Source: an uncultured Lachnospiraceae bacterium (GTDB lineage Bacteria; Bacillota; Clostridia; Lachnospirales; Lachnospiraceae). Taken from it: a stretch of 64,000 nucleotides of DNA. The notes beneath the pieces are model-generated. The model worked only from the letters and a program-made list of their open reading frames with translations. It had not been told where the DNA came from and made no database searches. The first letter of the stretch is position 1; each line of letters opens with the position of its first letter. Shown in pieces: positions 61,547 to 64,000 of the stretch. The stretch spans positions 1 to 64,000 of the forward strand of contig CAMVGV010000007.1 in the NCBI GenBank assembly GCA_947167135.1, written 5' to 3'. Position numbers and translations under genes: made by a program.

Positions 61547-64000
61547 TCAATTAGCAGCGATCAAATTTTCGAGTGTGTCAAAGAGGATATCGGGCTGCAC
61601 GGGCTTTGAGAGATGTGCATTCATCCCTGCCTGCAGGCTTCTCTGAACATCCTCGTCAAATGCATTTGCGGTAATTGCGATTATAGGCACCTTACGGGCA
61701 TCATCCCGATTAAGGGCACGGATCCTTACTGTCGCCTCGAGTCCGTCCATTACCGGCATCCTAACATCCATGAGTATTGCGTCAAAATAATACAGCGGAG
61801 ATTCCCCGAATAGCTTCACCGCTTCCTCCCCGTTCTTCGAGAGCTCCGTCGTGATCTCCTTCATCGCAAGTATCTTCTCTAATATCCTCGCATTTATGCT
61901 CATGTCCTCGGCAAGAAGTATCCTTTTCCCGCTTAGAACCCCTTTACCCCTTTCTTTTTGTGCCTTTTCTTCTCTCTTCTTAAGCACTGATCTGAATTCC
62001 TCGAGAAGGTTTCCGGAAAAGAGCGGTTTGGCAACAAAGCTGTCAACACCGGCTTCGATGGCATCATCGCGGATATCATCCCAGTTATATGCGGTCAGGA
62101 TTATTATTGCGGATTCATCTCCGATAAAGGTACGTATGCCCTTGGTGGTTTCTATACCGTCCATTTCAGGCATCTTCCAGTCTATTATGATAAGATTGTA
62201 GGGCTCGCCCTTTTCGTGCCGGAGACGGACCATTTCAAGAGCCTCTTTACCGGAATTGGCCGACTCGGCACTTATTCCGGCCTTCTCAAGGACAAGCTTC
62301 GCATGCTCGCAGGCTATCGCCTCATCATCCACAATCAGCACACTCATACTTCCGGGCTCCAGATCCCTTTCCAGGGCTTCATTCCCGTCTCTCCTGTCGG
62401 AATCGGTAAGAGTGAGCGTTACCGTAAAGACCGTTCCCTCACCTTTCCTGCTTTCCACCTCTATATTTCCGTTCATCATTTCAACTATGTTTCTGGTGAT
62501 TGCCATTCCGAGACCGGAGCTCCCGTATCTGTTCAGGCTTTCCCTTGACTCCTGGCTGAAGGCTTCGAAAAGCTTCGGCATGTATTCCTCACTCATTCCT
62601 ACCCCGGTATCGCTTATCCTGAATTTAAGAGCAGATTTACCGTCGAAGTCGGCCGACTTTTCAACGTTCAGCTCCACCTGCCCGCCCTCGGGGGTGAATT
62701 TTACCGCGTTTCCGAGGATATTTATAAGTATCTGCTTTAGCTTTAGGCTGTCTCCGATATAATATTCGCTTAAGCTCCCGTTTATCCTGCAATTATAGCT
62801 TAAGCCTTTTTCCTGGCACTGACCGGAGAAAATCGTATTTATCTGTTCCAAAAGCTTCGAGAAGGAGAATTCTTCATTATTTAAGCTCATCCGGCCGGAC
62901 TCGATCCTTGACATATCAAGGATATCGTTGATAAGGCCCAAAAGATGCTCCGCAGAGCTTCCTATCTTTTCTAGATAATCCCTGATATTGTCGGAAATGT
63001 CTTCCTCATTCAGAGCAAGACTGTCAAGACCTATGATGGCATTCAGCGGAGTCCTTATCTCATGACTCATATTGGAGAGGAAAATTGTTTTAGCCTTGCT
63101 GGCTTCCTCCGCGGTCTTCAACGCATCCGAAAGAGCCCTGTTATTTTCGAGTGAATAGCGCATTTCCGCATCAATATCCGTAAAGCCTGCGCCGACAGCG
63201 TGAACCCTCCGGTCATCCCTGTCCCCGGGATGCCGTACTCCGGCCATTTTCAGCATTTCATATTTTTCCTCTCCGCCTCTGTTTACCAGATAACGCAAGG
63301 TGATGACGATATCCTTCTTTATGGCGGACCTTATATTCTCAGACTCCGTAAAGTCAAGAAAATCCTTCCTGTACTCCTCCGTCACATATTTTTCGGCATA
63401 ATCCGCAAAGAAAGCGGTATGACTGAAATCATCCCCTTCCTTTACCCCTGTTTCAAAGCCCTCTGTCATCCTGTAGCAGACACCCTTATCATTATCGAGG
63501 TCCAGATAAAAGACACTCTTGTAGTCGGATGCCATGGCGGTTATCATCTTGTCCTGCTCAGCCCTTGTCTTCTCCTGAGCCAGAAGCTCATCCTGCAGTG
63601 CTATCCTCTCCTCAAGCTCCTGCTGCATGGCTTCCGCATTTTCCCTCTCGGACTCCAGCCGTACTGCCTTCCTGACCTGGTTTATAAGCACCGCAAAGAC
63701 AGAAAACAGAACTATCGCCATAAGGACGGACTGGACCACGCTCCTCATTATGATCCCCTGGGAGATATTCCCTATCTGCTCGCTGATCACACTCTCCCGG
63801 ATCAGATATGTCAGCATCCAGCCGGTATTACGGACCGGAACGTAGCTTAAGGTCTCCCTTATGCCGTTATAGGTAAAGGAAACGATACCCTCCCTTCCCT
63901 CTTCAAAGTCCTGCCGGACACTGTCGGCGCTGTATCCCCTCTCATATTGTGCATTATCAAGGGCATCTAAAAGGTTGTCCTCCGATGAGAGTCCTCCGAG
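61547..64000 (-). CDS. hybrid histidine kinase with two receivers (5' end outside window)
   Basis: The frame stays open to the window edge, so the start is missing. The 817 visible residues begin with the end of an extracytoplasmic sensor (SFTYNGIRETLSYVPVRNTGWMLTYL, dCache-like). A transmembrane helix (VVQSVLMAIVLFSVFAVLI) and coiled coil follow, then a PAS-like region, kinase core (FLSNMSHEIRTPLNAIIGLDSL; ILGNAVKFTPEGG; DTGVGM; GSSGLGMAI), receiver 1 (LIVDDEAIA, IIDWKMPEMDG) and receiver 2 (ILLAEDMSINARI, LMDVRMPVMDG). It heads a phosphorelay operon with REC-HPt and double-receiver genes. Confidence 0.92.
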   Translation of the reverse strand, partial: LGGLSSEDNLLDALDNAQYERGYSADSVRQDFEEGREGIVSFTYNGIRETLSYVPVRNTGWMLTYLIRESVISEQIGNISQGIIMRSVVQSVLMAIVLFSVFAVLINQVRKAVRLESERENAEAMQQELEERIALQDELLAQEKTRAEQDKMITAMASDYKSVFYLDLDNDKGVCYRMTEGFETGVKEGDDFSHTAFFADYAEKYVTEEYRKDFLDFTESENIRSAIKKDIVITLRYLVNRGGEEKYEMLKMAGVRHPGDRDDRRVHAVGAGFTDIDAEMRYSLENNRALSDALKTAEEASKAKTIFLSNMSHEIRTPLNAIIGLDSLALNEEDISDNIRDYLEKIGSSAEHLLGLINDILDMSRIESGRMSLNNEEFSFSKLLEQINTIFSGQCQEKGLSYNCRINGSLSEYYIGDSLKLKQILINILGNAVKFTPEGGQVELNVEKSADFDGKSALKFRISDTGVGMSEEYMPKLFEAFSQESRESLNRYGSSGLGMAITRNIVEMMNGNIEVESRKGEGTVFTVTLTLTDSDRRDGNEALERDLEPGSMSVLIVDDEAIACEHAKLVLEKAGISAESANSGKEALEMVRLRHEKGEPYNLIIIDWKMPEMDGIETTKGIRTFIGDESAIIILTAYNWDDIRDDAIEAGVDSFVAKPLFSGNLLEEFRSVLKKREEKAQKERGKGVLSGKRILLAEDMSINARILEKILAMKEITTELSKNGEEAVKLFGESPLYYFDAILMDVRMPVMDGLEATVRIRALNRDDARKVPIIAITANAFDEDVQRSLQAGMNAHLSKPVQPDILFDTLENLIAAN

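Overview
The window looks like chromosome from an anaerobic Firmicute, most likely a Lachnospiraceae-type Clostridium relative. This is inferred from gene families and order, not from a marker gene: a topoisomerase pair followed by rsmD and coaD, a Y-family polymerase with a small YolD-like partner, gap-pgk-tpiA, a flavodiiron protein, VanW, sugar ABC transport and many c-di-GMP and chemotaxis proteins. Ribosome binding sites are mostly AGGAGG-like, although three plus-strand genes look leaderless. Most genes lie on the minus strand.

Layout. 1-4860 is an accessory stretch full of damage: a TetR gene followed by an internally deleted alcohol dehydrogenase, a Vat-type acetyltransferase, an MntA/HepT-like toxin-antitoxin pair split by a hairpin-rich insert, a DUF3781 gene, a RhuM gene that has lost its Fic-like core, and an HTH remnant. 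4863-16660 holds apt, mntP, an ECF S component, an EAL protein, a PHP phosphatase, an SOS-controlled polymerase, yfbR, a chemoreceptor, an FRG plus sce7726 pair and an orphan EutS/PduU-like shell protein with a structured leader. 16765-30089 is mostly one strand: a large PAS/GGDEF/EAL protein, VanW, a HAD hydrolase, pepD, a coiled-coil protein, coaD, rsmD and the parC/parE-like pair. 30090-36511 has repeats, a CgeB-like glycosyltransferase, a PH-domain protein, a small protein carrying a FliM-like peptide, cdd, zinc-ribbon proteins, tRNA-Gly, a perfect 203-bp duplication, a flavodiiron protein and tRNA-Thr.

36529-47690 is a signalling block: two membrane-anchored BMP-type binding proteins overlapping a hybrid histidine kinase, a divergent secreted hydrolase and leucine-rich-repeat protein, a dual-GGDEF/EAL protein and a dCache chemoreceptor. 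47777-51595 is glycolysis (gap, pgk, tpiA), with an unusual cluster of structured repeats between pgk and tpiA. 51766-55347 carries an acyltransferase, a GT-C type membrane enzyme and a Tim44-like zinc-ribbon protein. 55359-59479 is a ribose-type sugar ABC operon ending in a D-lyxose isomerase pseudogene, which hints at the original substrate. 59735-64000 is a phosphorelay operon (hybrid kinase, REC-HPt, double receiver) cut by the window edge.

Main observations. (1) Long imperfect hairpins occur between tpiA and pgk; two full copies in opposite orientation show compensatory base changes. (2) A separate dispersed hairpin family has GA-rich symmetric internal loops, and one member is duplicated perfectly beside tRNA-Gly. 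(3) A REP-like palindrome is dispersed through gene gaps and locally amplified seven-fold. (4) At least three genes keep both ends but have lost the middle. (5) A 74-residue protein carries a peptide resembling the CheY-binding end of FliM. Nothing here could be compared with a database; all family names come from recognising motifs in the translations.
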